This document shows positions 8,907-18,383 of a stretch of 55,496 nt of DNA, in pieces. The position numbers were made by a program, and so were the translations under genes. The stretch spans positions 1 through 55,496 of the forward strand of contig JALFJR010000031.1 in assembly GCA_022775005.1 (NCBI GenBank). Reading direction: 5' to 3'. Position 1 is the stretch's first letter. Each line of letters begins with the position of its first letter. The stretch comes from Parabacteroides sp. GTDB taxonomy: Bacteria > Bacteroidota > Bacteroidia > Bacteroidales > Tannerellaceae. The notes below the pieces were generated by a model. It had not been told where the DNA came from, searched no databases, and saw nothing but the letters and a program-made list of their open reading frames with translations.

Positions 8907-11159
8907 TTATTCTTCTGATATGTTATTTGGCAGCAATGCCCCATAAGCGGTTCCCGCTATTGAAGCTGCATTATAATCGTAGTTAAGTGAGAGCTCATCG
9001 ATGTAGAGAACACTATTTGTCGATCCGGTGAACTCATCGCCATCGATACTGGATGTCGCCACAATCGTAATATAAATGGGCGTACCTGCCGCGGGCAACT
9101 TCCCCTCGCGATAGATCAATGGGATCTCAAAAGCCTCATAAGCGGAGATTTCCTCAGCGATGACATATTCACCATAGGCAATAATGGAAGAAGCAGACTT
9201 GTCGAAACGATTGATCGATCCATTCGTCAACGACTGCAAGCGGAATATTTCCGTGCTCAACGCAATATAGATAATCGCCTGATCCTTTCCGCCACCCTGT
9301 TTAGAGTTGTTCACATAATCTATCATTCCAGGTGAATACTTGCAATAGCCACTCAATCGGGTAGGGAAACCATTGTGCAAACGGCCATATTCCAACTTCG
9401 CACCGCTCGTCCCTACACTGGTTGGTTTACCGGTGAACACGCTACCAGCAGAGAAGGCACCCAACGAGCCTAATCCCGCATATTGCGATTGCATCTTGGC
9501 GGCTTGCGTGGAACCTTCAACCGCCACATCAGTAGTATTTTCAGTCAGTTTCTTGCTGATAGCTGAAGCACCATAGTTACCTGTTTCCCAATAAACCTCA
9601 TTGAAGTCATTGGTCGCATTAGGTGAAAGATAATCTTTACCCATACTGAAACTGAGTTTGTTCGTGGTAATTGTATTCCATTCCTCAAAACCCAAGTTGG
9701 GCACAGCCAATGGAGCGAAGATCGTAAACGTTTGCATCGAGCATTGCATCGTCGGGTCATTGTCGGAGACAATGCGATAAGTATAGGCTACATTGGGTCG
9801 CAATCCTATCAATAAGGCAGTCATATTACCTTCCGCATCTCGTGAGATCACCTTCACCTCCTTCTCCTCTCCATCATTGGCTTTCACCATGAAATAGCTT
9901 CCCTCATCCGCACAGAAGCCTTTGATCACAGCGAAGTTCGTCCAAACCGCGGCGGGTTGCTCCACAAAGGCGGCCACACTCGGATTGATCTTGATAGAGA
10001 AAGTGGCGCTCGCCTCTTGATACTTATCATCCAATAACTCCACCGTAAAGGTATGCGTGGTCGGCTTTCCATCCACACAGCGCACATATCGCAAGATACC
10101 CGATAAATCTACCGTGTAAGAGGCTTTCATATCCTTCACCTCCGTGGGTTCCTTCCGGAAAGCGGGGAAGCCCAAAGCCGCAGCCCGAGCCGCGTCAGCT
10201 TCGTCCATCCAATCAAAATAACCCAAACCTTGCTCCATAAACTGCGGTGAATCCGTAGAGACCTTAGCATACTGCAGCTGGCTCTCCTTACCCATCGTAT
10301 AGGTTAACTGGATTGTTCCCTCGGAGGGCAACTCACTCCCCTCTTTATAAACGTAGGTATTTGACTCGTCAAATCCGTTCAACGCCAACGAAGGCCGAAC
10401 CGCATTGGTCAAATCCTCCTGCTTGATATAAATCGGATAGATAATCTCGTTATGCTCCGTATCAATCGACACATCCATGTCCATGCCAGCATCGGTATCA
10501 CCGTCTCCCTCTGTATTCAACTTGAATGCAAACGTATAATGGCATTGCGGTTTCACGTCGGGATAAACCCGCTTTAAGGCAAACTTGTTGCCATCTCGAT
10601 TGACCAAATCCAATTGAACAGTCAATTTCTCCGGCGCAAAGTAACCTGATCGGTACTCATCGCGGGTATAAGTCAGTTCTCCGGAACTATTGCTCACGGT
10701 AGTCTGGTAGTCGCTAAAATAATCGCGCATGGAGTCAGCATACTTCACCGACACCTTGGTATTAGCAATCGTGCAGGTAACCTTAGCATTGGTGATCTCT
10801 CCCTGCTTCACTGTCACCTCCTCGCTACCTGCGTAAAAGGGGGTCTCCCAATGTGCCTTACCGTCATAATTGGAAGAGACCGCCACTGTATAGACACCCA
10901 CCGGCAAGATCAAACGTTCGCCTCTCACCTCTTGCAAGTAATCCTGATAAACTTGCAGCGTATCCCCCTCTCCTCTCAAAATCGCCACTCGTAGCGACTC
11001 ATCCACTACCGCTGCCTTGGTCAGCAACGTGGCATCTTCCTCCACATTCAAATAGAGGAAGCCCATAGGCTCCGCATCCCGCTCCGCATCGCAAGCAAAT
11101 AACAGGCCTGCCAACAAACAGAGGCAGAAGCATTTCATTATATAGCTTATCTTTCTCAT
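8907..11159 (-). CDS. DUF4493 and PCMD-domain lipoprotein
   Basis: A 750-residue lipoprotein (CLLAGLLFACDAERDAE; lipid Cys 23 from the first Met, or 16 from the second at residue 8). The N-terminal ~240 residues are DUF4493-like: a strand motif GFLYLNVEED, then LPVGVYTVAVSS, PFYAGSEEVTVKQGE and TCTIANTKVSV. The middle holds Ig-like segments. The C-terminal ~260 residues are a PCMD domain (PNLGFEEWNTI, GSVFTGKP, LYIDELSLNYDY). DUF4493 recurs in the next three genes upstream, so this looks like a paralogous set built on one N-terminal module. Its start overlaps the upstream stop by four bases (ATGA), suggesting translational coupling. Confidence 0.8.
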   Translation of the reverse strand: MRKISYIMKCFCLCLLAGLLFACDAERDAEPMGFLYLNVEEDATLLTKAAVVDESLRVAILRGEGDTLQVYQDYLQEVRGERLILPVGVYTVAVSSNYDGKAHWETPFYAGSEEVTVKQGEITNAKVTCTIANTKVSVKYADSMRDYFSDYQTTVSNSSGELTYTRDEYRSGYFAPEKLTVQLDLVNRDGNKFALKRVYPDVKPQCHYTFAFKLNTEGDGDTDAGMDMDVSIDTEHNEIIYPIYIKQEDLTNAVRPSLALNGFDESNTYVYKEGSELPSEGTIQLTYTMGKESQLQYAKVSTDSPQFMEQGLGYFDWMDEADAARAAALGFPAFRKEPTEVKDMKASYTVDLSGILRYVRCVDGKPTTHTFTVELLDDKYQEASATFSIKINPSVAAFVEQPAAVWTNFAVIKGFCADEGSYFMVKANDGEEKEVKVISRDAEGNMTALLIGLRPNVAYTYRIVSDNDPTMQCSMQTFTIFAPLAVPNLGFEEWNTITTNKLSFSMGKDYLSPNATNDFNEVYWETGNYGASAISKKLTENTTDVAVEGSTQAAKMQSQYAGLGSLGAFSAGSVFTGKPTSVGTSGAKLEYGRLHNGFPTRLSGYCKYSPGMIDYVNNSKQGGGKDQAIIYIALSTEIFRLQSLTNGSINRFDKSASSIIAYGEYVIAEEISAYEAFEIPLIYREGKLPAAGTPIYITIVATSSIDGDEFTGSTNSVLYIDELSLNYDYNAASIAGTAYGALLPNNISEE

Positions 11160-12550
11160 TTCTTCGTCAGTTTAATAGTTGCCGTATCGTCCTTGCCATT
11201 CTTATCTTTCACATATAGCTTGAAGGAATTATTGGTATCCAACATGCCAATGAAGGCTGAGATATCGAACGTCAAGTTTCCTTTAGAGCCCTTTGCCGGC
11301 ACAGTCAAGGTCTTACCCATACCGGACAGAATACCATTAATTGCCGCTACCGCACTTGCGTCAAGTAAATCGAGAGGCAAGAAAATATCTCCAATAGAGA
11401 CATCGACTGTCAATTCCTCCAAACCTGTCGGCAAATAGAGATTAATCACGACACTCTTTGTATCGTCAGAGACAGTTTGTGTCTGATTGACATCAAACGA
11501 TTTCCCATCGATCTTGCCGGTTATCGTTACATCAGTTGACTCTTCCGGCTGGCCAGGATCACTTGGATCCGTATTCTCACCCTCACCCGGTGTGGTAGGA
11601 GTATCTCCATTACCCGTTCCCGGTTTGCTATTCTCCACGAAATTAGAGGGTATCTCGATCACATAGTCCTTCTCAATCAAAGTGACATCCACCTTGATCA
11701 CCGGGGCTACCGGTACATCCGGCTTCGACTCATCGGGTTCATCCGGTTCAGGATCTGGCTCAATCGGATCATCCGGCTCATCGGGTTCATCCGGTTCATC
11801 GGGATCGACACCGCCCGGCTGATCAGGAATGGTCGGCACCGCTCCCAGCTCCACAAAGATATTGTTATGCGCCAATACCTGCTCATTATCCGAAAGGTCA
11901 CAAGTATAAGTATGTACTTGCCCTTCGTAAGTGGTCGCATAAAGCGAGAAACGCAAAGCGCCTGTATTCTTGAAAAAAGCAGACCCTAACTGTGACTTAG
12001 AGAGCATCAAGATACCCGTTCCATTATCAACTACAATTGAATAATCAGACACAAACATGGACCGGAATTCTTCATTGACGGCAAATTGCACTTTTTTGTT
12101 TTGCAACACGCATCGGACCAACACCTTCAATACCTGTCTATCTGCAATCACACAAGTAGTATCACCCGCATAATAAGGACTGTTAAATCCCGCATTCACA
12201 TCCGCCCCGTATGCGGCATGTACCGAATAGGTTCCGACCGGCAACAGCAGCTCACCCGCCTCTTTCATAGCTGCCAACGAAGGAAACGATTTTACTACCT
12301 GTCCCGTGCTGTCGGCAATCTCAATTGCAAACTCATCTGGCTTTAAGGCATTCGACTCCTCCACAGAGACACTGCCATCCGCACGCAACTCAGCCTCCCG
12401 TTCCGCTTGGATCTCGATGTCGAGCAAGCCCAAATTGTCATAGGAAGGTGCCTCCTCTTTTGTACCGCCACCGAAGAGGTCTTTCTTCATCTCACAGGCT
12501 GTGAGCAACGGTAACAATATACCTATTATATATAGTATGTATCGCTTCAT
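11156..12550 (-). CDS. DUF4493 lipoprotein with Asp/Pro-rich spacer
   Basis: A 464-residue lipoprotein (LLPLLTACEMKKD, Cys 19). The DUF4493 module covers about residues 40-245 (LPVGTYSVHAAYG, PYYAGDTTCVIADRQ, RCVLQNKKVQFAV). A low-complexity DPDEPDEPDEPDDP stretch at ~250-285 probably acts as a stalk. A C-terminal Ig-like domain follows, with a long linker rich in Pro, Gly and Thr. There is no PCMD domain, unlike the neighbours on both sides of the operon. It overlaps both adjacent genes by four bases, so the set is probably translated together. Confidence 0.75.
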   Translation of the reverse strand: MKRYILYIIGILLPLLTACEMKKDLFGGGTKEEAPSYDNLGLLDIEIQAEREAELRADGSVSVEESNALKPDEFAIEIADSTGQVVKSFPSLAAMKEAGELLLPVGTYSVHAAYGADVNAGFNSPYYAGDTTCVIADRQVLKVLVRCVLQNKKVQFAVNEEFRSMFVSDYSIVVDNGTGILMLSKSQLGSAFFKNTGALRFSLYATTYEGQVHTYTCDLSDNEQVLAHNNIFVELGAVPTIPDQPGGVDPDEPDEPDEPDDPIEPDPEPDEPDESKPDVPVAPVIKVDVTLIEKDYVIEIPSNFVENSKPGTGNGDTPTTPGEGENTDPSDPGQPEESTDVTITGKIDGKSFDVNQTQTVSDDTKSVVINLYLPTGLEELTVDVSIGDIFLPLDLLDASAVAAINGILSGMGKTLTVPAKGSKGNLTFDISAFIGMLDTNNSFKLYVKDKNGKDDTATIKLTKK

Positions 12551-13338
12551 CTTTCGTGATTGATTTGTACGGCCCGCAACGAAGCCTCATTTGTTTCCGG
12601 CTCTTCGCCCGCATCCAACGTAATGATGTAATACTCTCCCAACCGTGGAGCCTGCCCATCGTTCTTAATACGATAGGTTCGGATCGGATACCATTCATTA
12701 CTACTACCCAGACGCACCCGCACCGTAGCCACCAACTCGTCGCAAGGCTCGATGAAATAGCCTACGGTCATCTGCTCTGGCGAGAACTCCCACTTGGCTT
12801 TGCCATTCGTAACTGTTACCTCGTAACTATAATTATTTGGCTCCTCCTCCATCTTCGCCTTGAATCGCTCCGACAGTTGCAGCTCTACGCCGATGCTTTG
12901 CAGTGTGCAACGCAACACAGCGGTAGAGATCCGCTTCTCCTCCACGATCACGTTCTCCTGCGTAGCCGCAAAATAGGGAGTCGCCATCACACCATCCGCC
13001 TCTTTCGTGCTGGTCGAGGCTTTCACCGTGTAACTTCCCAAAGGCAGCACGATCGGCAAGCCACCCTCGCCCTCCTCATCCTGCTCCAAAAGGTCACCGT
13101 AGGTCTCTGCCCCCGTATTTACCAAGGCACCGCTCTCATCGTAGATGCGGATAAACAGATCCTCCACACGTAAGTCGCTAAAGTCCGCACTCTTGGTAAT
13201 CACCGGAATAGTGATCTCCGTGTCCATCTTCGCTGTCAAGCGCAGACCGCCCATGCCCTCTGCAAAAGGCGAATCGACCTCATTGCTACATGCCGCTAAT
13301 CCTAACGACATCACTAGATATATCCAAATCTTCTTCAT
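12547..13338 (-). CDS. Short DUF4493 lipoprotein
   Basis: About 263 residues from the chosen start MKKIWIYLVMSLGLAAC (13338; lipid Cys 17). An upstream Met at 13353 is possible and would overlap the previous stop by 8 bases. The protein is essentially one DUF4493 module: GGLRLTAKMDTEI, LPLGSYTVKASTS, PYFAATQENVIVEEKR, RCTLQSIGVELQL, ending soon after YYIITLDAGEEPE. With no C-terminal domain it could be a minimal anchor or cap for the longer paralogues, which is speculative. It is second in the operon. Confidence 0.75.
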   Translation of the reverse strand: MKKIWIYLVMSLGLAACSNEVDSPFAEGMGGLRLTAKMDTEITIPVITKSADFSDLRVEDLFIRIYDESGALVNTGAETYGDLLEQDEEGEGGLPIVLPLGSYTVKASTSTKEADGVMATPYFAATQENVIVEEKRISTAVLRCTLQSIGVELQLSERFKAKMEEEPNNYSYEVTVTNGKAKWEFSPEQMTVGYFIEPCDELVATVRVRLGSSNEWYPIRTYRIKNDGQAPRLGEYYIITLDAGEEPETNEASLRAVQINHER

Positions 13339-13345
13339 TCCTACT

Positions 13346-16042
13346 TTATTCATAGATTAACTCGACGTTGTCGATGTATAATTGGCTACCTACTGATTCA
13401 CCATCACTCAAATTGGCAAATGGTGGATATTTCATCAAGTTGGCTTCTAAATAATCTTTATTAGTAGAGGAACTTGACTTAAACCGAATACAAAGTTTGG
13501 CGGCTTTGTTTCGTCCAGCATTCGACGAATAGTTCAAACGCACCTCAGCTTTCGACCATGAAGCATTAGACCCACATGAGCCTTCCGGAAGTTGAGCTGT
13601 CGCAATAACAGAACCATCTCTTGCATAGACAACGATCTCTGCCACAAATTTATCATCTGATCCACTCTTTGTTTCATATTTATAATCGAAAGAGAATCCA
13701 GTGGGTCGTGATGCAAAGTCAATGCCATATTTCGGTTCTAAGTTTACACAATCACCCAAATACAATTCACCCGGCGTTAAACGCTTGATTATTGACTCAC
13801 TACCTCCACCTGTACTTCCAGAACCCCAACCAACTGTCCGAATTAAGGCTGCACTTTGGGCAGTTCCTTCTGCATCTTTCGTGGGGATCGTACCTGAATT
13901 AGCCACATAGCAACACCCCACATAAGGAGGAGTAGGAGTATCTGTTGGCCATAGAAGTGTTGGCGAAGCTCCATCTTGTGTTGTAATTTGATTAACCGTA
14001 TTCCAAGCTTTTGTAGATAAATCAGATTGATTCCATGGGAACCATTTATCCCAATAAACTTTATTTACATTCTTTGTAATTGGGTTACCATCTTTATCAG
14101 TTTTTTCCGAATACCAATGTTCAAAACCGCTATTAGGAATCGCATAATCCTCCTTCTCCGTTAAAAGAGATTGCTCATCCGAGACTCGTTCCATCCTCTT
14201 TCCATCAATAACCATCGACTGATAAACCGCACGAACCTGATACTTTGTTTCAGGATTAAGCCCACGCAAAGTATCTACCCATTGCTGCCCATCTGCTGTG
14301 ATGTGAATATTCGGAATCGTTTGCCAAGAGGAGCCATCAGCAGAATATTCGAAACGTAACTTATCCTTTTGCGCACCCTCTTCCATGCTGGCACGGAGCA
14401 CAATGCGTTTTGCAAAAGCATCCCCCTCTGTGGAAAGTAATTGTACATTTGGATGCTTCACCGTAATCGTATGAGGCTGAACGGTTGCTTCTTTATCATT
14501 TCCATCCGTCATGTGCAATTGATAGGTATAGGTTTGAGTTGCACCATCATTGTTCGCTTGTAAGATGGAAGTGAATGCCTTATGGAATGTGATCTCCATA
14601 TCTGCACCACTCAACTTCTGCACCTCAATGCCCTTTTGCCAATAAAGTTGATTGATTGTTTCATCAAGTAGTAGATTATAAGTTTGCTCATTGATGGCCA
14701 AATCCACCGATTGAATACCCGCATCTGCATGAAGATGCGTAGTCACATTCTCGCTCATCTCATTACCCTCGACAACAGCCTCAGGCAATGCCGACAGCTC
14801 ACTAATAGTCGGTGTTTCCGCTTCTGGTACATTGACTGTCAAACGAATCTCATTGGATGTAGCCTCCTTGCCAGATTGATCCACCGCATAGAATACCAAA
14901 TGATAAGTCGCCTTTTCTCCCTCTTTAGCCGGCAAACCCTTAATCACAGAAGAAAGATGAATCTGTCCACCTTTCGAGCCAAGCATAGAGGCATTTTCTT
15001 CGCCATCTGCTGTCCAGGAGAAATAATACTGCACTTTCGCTTTCTCCTCGTCAGCCACTAAGTCAAACAGGGTTGCCTCCTGCTCATCCTGCTCTTCTTC
15101 CCAGAATTTCACATACAGATGTTGCAAGCCGCCTTTCACCACATAACCCAACTCAAATTCTTTGGAATACGCATCAATTCGCTCAATCTGATCTCCAGAT
15201 GCAAACTCTACCGCCTCCAAGGTCGGCTCTTTAAACTGTTGCCACATGAAATCGGGAATAGTTGTCGTGAAAGTCAACTCCTCCAAGGTATTATCCAACT
15301 CCACCTGCAGGCCAATCCCCTCCAAAGCTTCGCCATCGGTCTTGAAGATCAGGTGAACATTTTGGCGACGAGCCAAGTTGATGGGAGTCTGCACCCAATA
15401 GGTCTTGGCAGTGGTCTCGGTCTTCTTCTTCAGCTTGATACCAACTGCCATCTGCGTGCCGCCCGAAGCCACCTGCAGATAAACCGCCCGTGTCTCGCCT
15501 TTCGGCAACTCCACGTCGGCTGTCGTATAGGGGGTACTCAGCAAAGCGGTATATTCGTCGTAGGCTTCCAAGAAATCATTGGTGTAATCGACCGTCACTC
15601 GGGCATTCGCCAGCGTACAGGTCACGTCGATGGGGGTGTTCATCTGCTCCTTGACCGTAAACGAAGCACTACCCTCGAAATAGGGATTCAGAAACTCAGC
15701 CGGCAGATCCTCGCCCTTCTTAGCAATCAGCTGGTAGGCACCCTCAGCCAAGGAGATGGAAGCGGGCATCTGGTCGAACCGCTTATAGTGTATCACGGTA
15801 TCCTTCTCCTTCATCACCAAGACGGTGTAGTCCGCGATGTTCGCAAAGTCTTCCAACTCCGAAGCGACCGACTTCGTCAAGCCGCTACTCATATCCTTTA
15901 TAATAGAAGTTGTATCCGCCGCAAGGCGCAGAGAGAATTGCCCCATCCGTTTGGAGGCTTGATCATCGCCCTCGCACGAGGTGAGCACTATCCCTATCGA
16001 CAAGAGGACGCTCCAGAGCGTCGCCCACTTTTTCTTCGTCAT
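13346..16042 (-). CDS. DUF4493 and PCMD-domain lipoprotein, first gene of the surface operon
   Basis: About 898 residues from MTKKKWATLWSVLLSIG (16042; lipid Cys 23 in VLTSCEGDD). The alternative start at 16054 adds four residues. The N-terminal DUF4493 module (QFSLRLAADTT, LAEGAYQLIAKKG, PYFEGSASFTVKEQ, TCTLANARVTVDY) leads to several Ig-like modules (~260-650). The C-terminal PCMD domain runs from PNSGFEHW to SQLYIDNVELIYE. CEGDD after the lipid Cys is the acidic kind of sequence linked to surface lipoproteins in Bacteroidetes. It is the largest member and the promoter-proximal gene of the operon. Confidence 0.8.
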   Translation of the reverse strand: MTKKKWATLWSVLLSIGIVLTSCEGDDQASKRMGQFSLRLAADTTSIIKDMSSGLTKSVASELEDFANIADYTVLVMKEKDTVIHYKRFDQMPASISLAEGAYQLIAKKGEDLPAEFLNPYFEGSASFTVKEQMNTPIDVTCTLANARVTVDYTNDFLEAYDEYTALLSTPYTTADVELPKGETRAVYLQVASGGTQMAVGIKLKKKTETTAKTYWVQTPINLARRQNVHLIFKTDGEALEGIGLQVELDNTLEELTFTTTIPDFMWQQFKEPTLEAVEFASGDQIERIDAYSKEFELGYVVKGGLQHLYVKFWEEEQDEQEATLFDLVADEEKAKVQYYFSWTADGEENASMLGSKGGQIHLSSVIKGLPAKEGEKATYHLVFYAVDQSGKEATSNEIRLTVNVPEAETPTISELSALPEAVVEGNEMSENVTTHLHADAGIQSVDLAINEQTYNLLLDETINQLYWQKGIEVQKLSGADMEITFHKAFTSILQANNDGATQTYTYQLHMTDGNDKEATVQPHTITVKHPNVQLLSTEGDAFAKRIVLRASMEEGAQKDKLRFEYSADGSSWQTIPNIHITADGQQWVDTLRGLNPETKYQVRAVYQSMVIDGKRMERVSDEQSLLTEKEDYAIPNSGFEHWYSEKTDKDGNPITKNVNKVYWDKWFPWNQSDLSTKAWNTVNQITTQDGASPTLLWPTDTPTPPYVGCCYVANSGTIPTKDAEGTAQSAALIRTVGWGSGSTGGGSESIIKRLTPGELYLGDCVNLEPKYGIDFASRPTGFSFDYKYETKSGSDDKFVAEIVVYARDGSVIATAQLPEGSCGSNASWSKAEVRLNYSSNAGRNKAAKLCIRFKSSSSTNKDYLEANLMKYPPFANLSDGESVGSQLYIDNVELIYE

Positions 16043-16073
16043 TCTTCCTAACATTAGCTTTTGAATCAGCGTG

Positions 16074-16104
16074 CAAAGTAAGCCATTCTTCCCCTAAATC
16101 GCAA
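16074..16104 (-). promoter_or_regulatory. Candidate promoter of the DUF4493/PCMD operon
   Basis: On the minus strand TTACTTTG (16081-16074) matches TAnnTTTG with one mismatch. TTGC (16104-16101) sits at the -33 position, 19 bases upstream. It lies ~30 bases before the start at 16042. Confidence 0.45.
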
Positions 16105-16136
16105 GCGCATTTCCCAAGATTCACTGTTCCATTATT

Positions 16137-16181
16137 AAAAAGAGGAGGTGTACGACTAAATGCATAGCCGCACACCTCCTC
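16137..16181 (-). terminator. Intrinsic terminator after panD
   Basis: A perfect 10-bp stem, GAGGAGGTGT (16142-16151) with ACACCTCCTC (16172-16181). The A tract at 16137-16141 reads as a T tract on the minus strand, in line with termination of the panC-panD transcript. Confidence 0.8.
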
Positions 16182-16228
16182 CCTAAAAGTATATGATTAT
16201 CCTCCTAATTAATAAAGGAGAAAACCGC

Positions 16229-16579
16229 TCAGAGAAGTTTATTGGTCGCTGTATCGGGGAAAATCACGGCCGGCTTGAAGTGCTTCGCCTCCTCGAAATC
16301 CATCATCGCATAAGACATGATAATCACCACATCGCCCGGTTGCACCTTGCGAGCGGCCGCACCATTGAGGCAAACCACTCCCGATCCTCGCTCCCCGGGA
16401 ATCACATACGTATCTAAACGCTCTCCATTGTTGTTGTTCACAATGGATACCTTCTCATTGGGGATCAGATTGGCAGCGTCGAGCAGGTCCTGGTCAATCG
16501 TGATACTACCGATATAATTCAGGTTGGCCTCCGTGACCGTCACCCGGTGAATCTTTGATTTTACTACTTCTATGAACAT
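16229..16579 (-). CDS. panD: Aspartate 1-decarboxylase (pyruvoyl-dependent)
   Basis: PanD makes beta-alanine from L-aspartate for pantothenate and CoA synthesis in the cytoplasm. The 116-residue length is typical. The zymogen cleaves itself at Gly24-Ser25 (NYIGSITID), where Ser25 becomes the pyruvoyl group, and this site is intact. The motifs [20 protein letters not shown] and [10 protein letters not shown] are also present. It lies 25 bases downstream of panC, whose enzyme joins beta-alanine to pantoate, so the two form a natural operon ending at the terminator at 16181-16137. Confidence 0.96.
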   Translation of the reverse strand: MFIEVVKSKIHRVTVTEANLNYIGSITIDQDLLDAANLIPNEKVSIVNNNNGERLDTYVIPGERGSGVVCLNGAAARKVQPGDVVIIMSYAMMDFEEAKHFKPAVIFPDTATNKLL

Positions 16580-16604
16580 ATAAAAGATGCTATTGTATTG
16601 TTGC

Positions 16605-17444
16605 TTAGTATTTAATATTGTCGATAAGGCGTACCTCCCCGCAATAGACTGTTATGCAACCTACCGCATAGGATGTATCTTTCCAATCTCGGATAGCCAC
16701 TAAGCTGTCGCCATCCACAATCTCATAATATTCCACCTCCAAGTCGGGATCAGCATTGAGCGTGCTGACCACATAATCGATCACCTCGCTCACCGAGTGG
16801 GTAGCGGCCATCGCCTTACTCTCCCGCAAGGTGTGTGCGATCATCGGGGCTTTTGCCCGCAACTCCGGAGTCAATCGGGTATTACGACTACTCAACGCCA
16901 AACCATCCGCCTCACGTACAATCGGACAAGCATTGATCTGCACCGGAATCTGCAGCTGCTTCACCATCGCACGGATCACCGCGATCTGCTGAAAATCCTT
17001 CTCGCCAAAATAGGCGTTGTCTGGCTCAACAATGTAGAACAACTTGCTGACCACTTGCGCTACACCATTGAAATGGCCGGGACGCTTGGCCCCCTCCATC
17101 ACCTGCATAACCGTACCGAAATCGAACGTGCGGGTATCAGGCTCCGGATAGATTTCTTCCACGGACGGAGCGAACACAAAATCACAGCCAGCCGACTCTA
17201 ACAAGGCGCAATCCGCCTCCAAGGTACGCGGATAGGTCTCCAAGTCGTGCTTGTCATTGAACTGAGTCGGATTCACGAAGACACTCACCACACAAATGTC
17301 GTTCTCACGCACACAACGCTCCACCAAACTCAAGTGGCCCTTATGCAGCGCACCCATTGTCGGAACAAGCCCCACACGCTTCCCATCTCTTTTACTATCA
17401 ATAAGATAGCCTTTCAACTCTTTGATACCTTTAACGATTTTCAT
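16605..17444 (-). CDS. panC: Pantothenate synthetase
   Basis: PanC condenses pantoate with beta-alanine, using ATP, to form pantothenate. The 279-residue protein has the HIGH-type nucleotide motif [13 protein letters not shown] near the N-terminus, then [18 protein letters not shown] and ALSSRNTRL, all expected in active enzymes. It is full length and precedes panD. Ketopantoate enzymes (panB, panE) are not in the window. Confidence 0.97.
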   Translation of the reverse strand: MKIVKGIKELKGYLIDSKRDGKRVGLVPTMGALHKGHLSLVERCVRENDICVVSVFVNPTQFNDKHDLETYPRTLEADCALLESAGCDFVFAPSVEEIYPEPDTRTFDFGTVMQVMEGAKRPGHFNGVAQVVSKLFYIVEPDNAYFGEKDFQQIAVIRAMVKQLQIPVQINACPIVREADGLALSSRNTRLTPELRAKAPMIAHTLRESKAMAATHSVSEVIDYVVSTLNADPDLEVEYYEIVDGDSLVAIRDWKDTSYAVGCITVYCGEVRLIDNIKY

Positions 17445-17469
17445 TGAATAGATGCTTTATTTGACGGTG

Positions 17470-17500
17470 CAAAGCAACTAAATAATTATCGTAAATGAAA
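17470..17500 (-). promoter_or_regulatory. Candidate panC promoter
   Basis: On the minus strand TTGCTTTG (17477-17470) is one base off TAnnTTTG, and TTTC (17500-17497) lies 19 bases upstream. It sits ~26 bases before the panC start and back to back with the plus-strand promoter at 17510. Confidence 0.5.
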
Positions 17501-17509
17501 GATTTTTCC

Positions 17510-17517
17510 TATCTTTG
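17510..17517 (+). promoter_or_regulatory. -7 element of the 17548 gene cluster
   Basis: TATCTTTG fits TAnnTTTG exactly and lies 30 bases before the 17548 start. No good TTTG is seen at -33. It is divergent from the panC promoter. Confidence 0.55.
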
Positions 17518-17547
17518 TAGCGTATTTAATAAAAACACCTATATAGA

Positions 17548-18372
17548 ATGGATGCGAAAAGAATCTTGTTTTTAGCTCAAGAAATCACCCCCTACCTTCC
17601 TGAATCTGAGATTGCTACGATATGCAGGAATCTGCCGCAAGGCATCCAGGAGAGAGGGCGAGAGATCAGAACTTTTATGCCTAAATTCGGCAACATCAAT
17701 GAGCGTCGGAATCAGCTGCACGAAGTGATCCGTCTGTCTGGAATGAACTTAATCATTGATGACACAGACCACCCCTTGATTATCAAGGTAGCTTCCATTC
17801 AAGCCGCACGTATGCAGGTCTATTTCATCGACAACGATGACTTTTTCCAACGTAAGTTTACGGTAACCGATGCCAATGGCGAGGAATATGCGGATAACGA
17901 CGATCGCTCTATCTTCTTCGTACGTGGCGTGTTGGAGACAATCAAGAAGTTGCGTTGGATCCCTGATCTGATTCACTGCCATGGATGGATGTCTGCGTTG
18001 ACCACCCTGTATATCAAACGGAAATATGCAGATGATCCCTGCTTGCGCCATGCGAAGGTGGTCTATTCAGTCTATAACAACGAATTTCAACAACCCTTCT
18101 CGAAAGGACTGGCCGCCAAGTTGCGTGCCGACGGCGCAAAGGCCAAGGACGTGGAACTGCTGAAGAAAGACACCAGCTTCGTCGCATTGAACAAGGTGGC
18201 GATCGACTTCGCCGATGGTGTGATCCAAGGTAGCGAGCAGATTAATCCTGAGTTGAGCGAATATATCGCTTCCAAAGCGGATAAGCCTTTCTTGCCTTAC
18301 CAATCGCAGGAGACTTATATTGATGAGATCAACAAGTTCTACGACCTTATTTTAGATCCCAACAAGAAATAA
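17548..18372 (+). CDS. Glycogen/starch synthase-like protein, N-terminal GT5 domain only
   Basis: 274 residues resembling the N-terminal Rossmann half of GT5 glycogen synthases: RILFLAQEITPYLPES, IRTFMPKFGNINER, PDLIHCHGWMSALTTLYIK, VVYSVYNNEFQQPF. Two things argue against ordinary glycogen synthase activity. The sugar-nucleotide loop, KxGGL in GlgA, is PESEIA here, and the C-terminal GT-B half is absent. The frame ends cleanly and DUF4270 follows 11 bases later, so this looks like a stable short form rather than a fresh truncation. Similar short proteins are, from memory, common in Bacteroidales and annotated as glycogen synthases. It may be a binding or regulatory protein. Confidence 0.75.
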   Translation: MDAKRILFLAQEITPYLPESEIATICRNLPQGIQERGREIRTFMPKFGNINERRNQLHEVIRLSGMNLIIDDTDHPLIIKVASIQAARMQVYFIDNDDFFQRKFTVTDANGEEYADNDDRSIFFVRGVLETIKKLRWIPDLIHCHGWMSALTTLYIKRKYADDPCLRHAKVVYSVYNNEFQQPFSKGLAAKLRADGAKAKDVELLKKDTSFVALNKVAIDFADGVIQGSEQINPELSEYIASKADKPFLPYQSQETYIDEINKFYDLILDPNKK

Positions 18373-18383
18373 TAAAAAAAACG

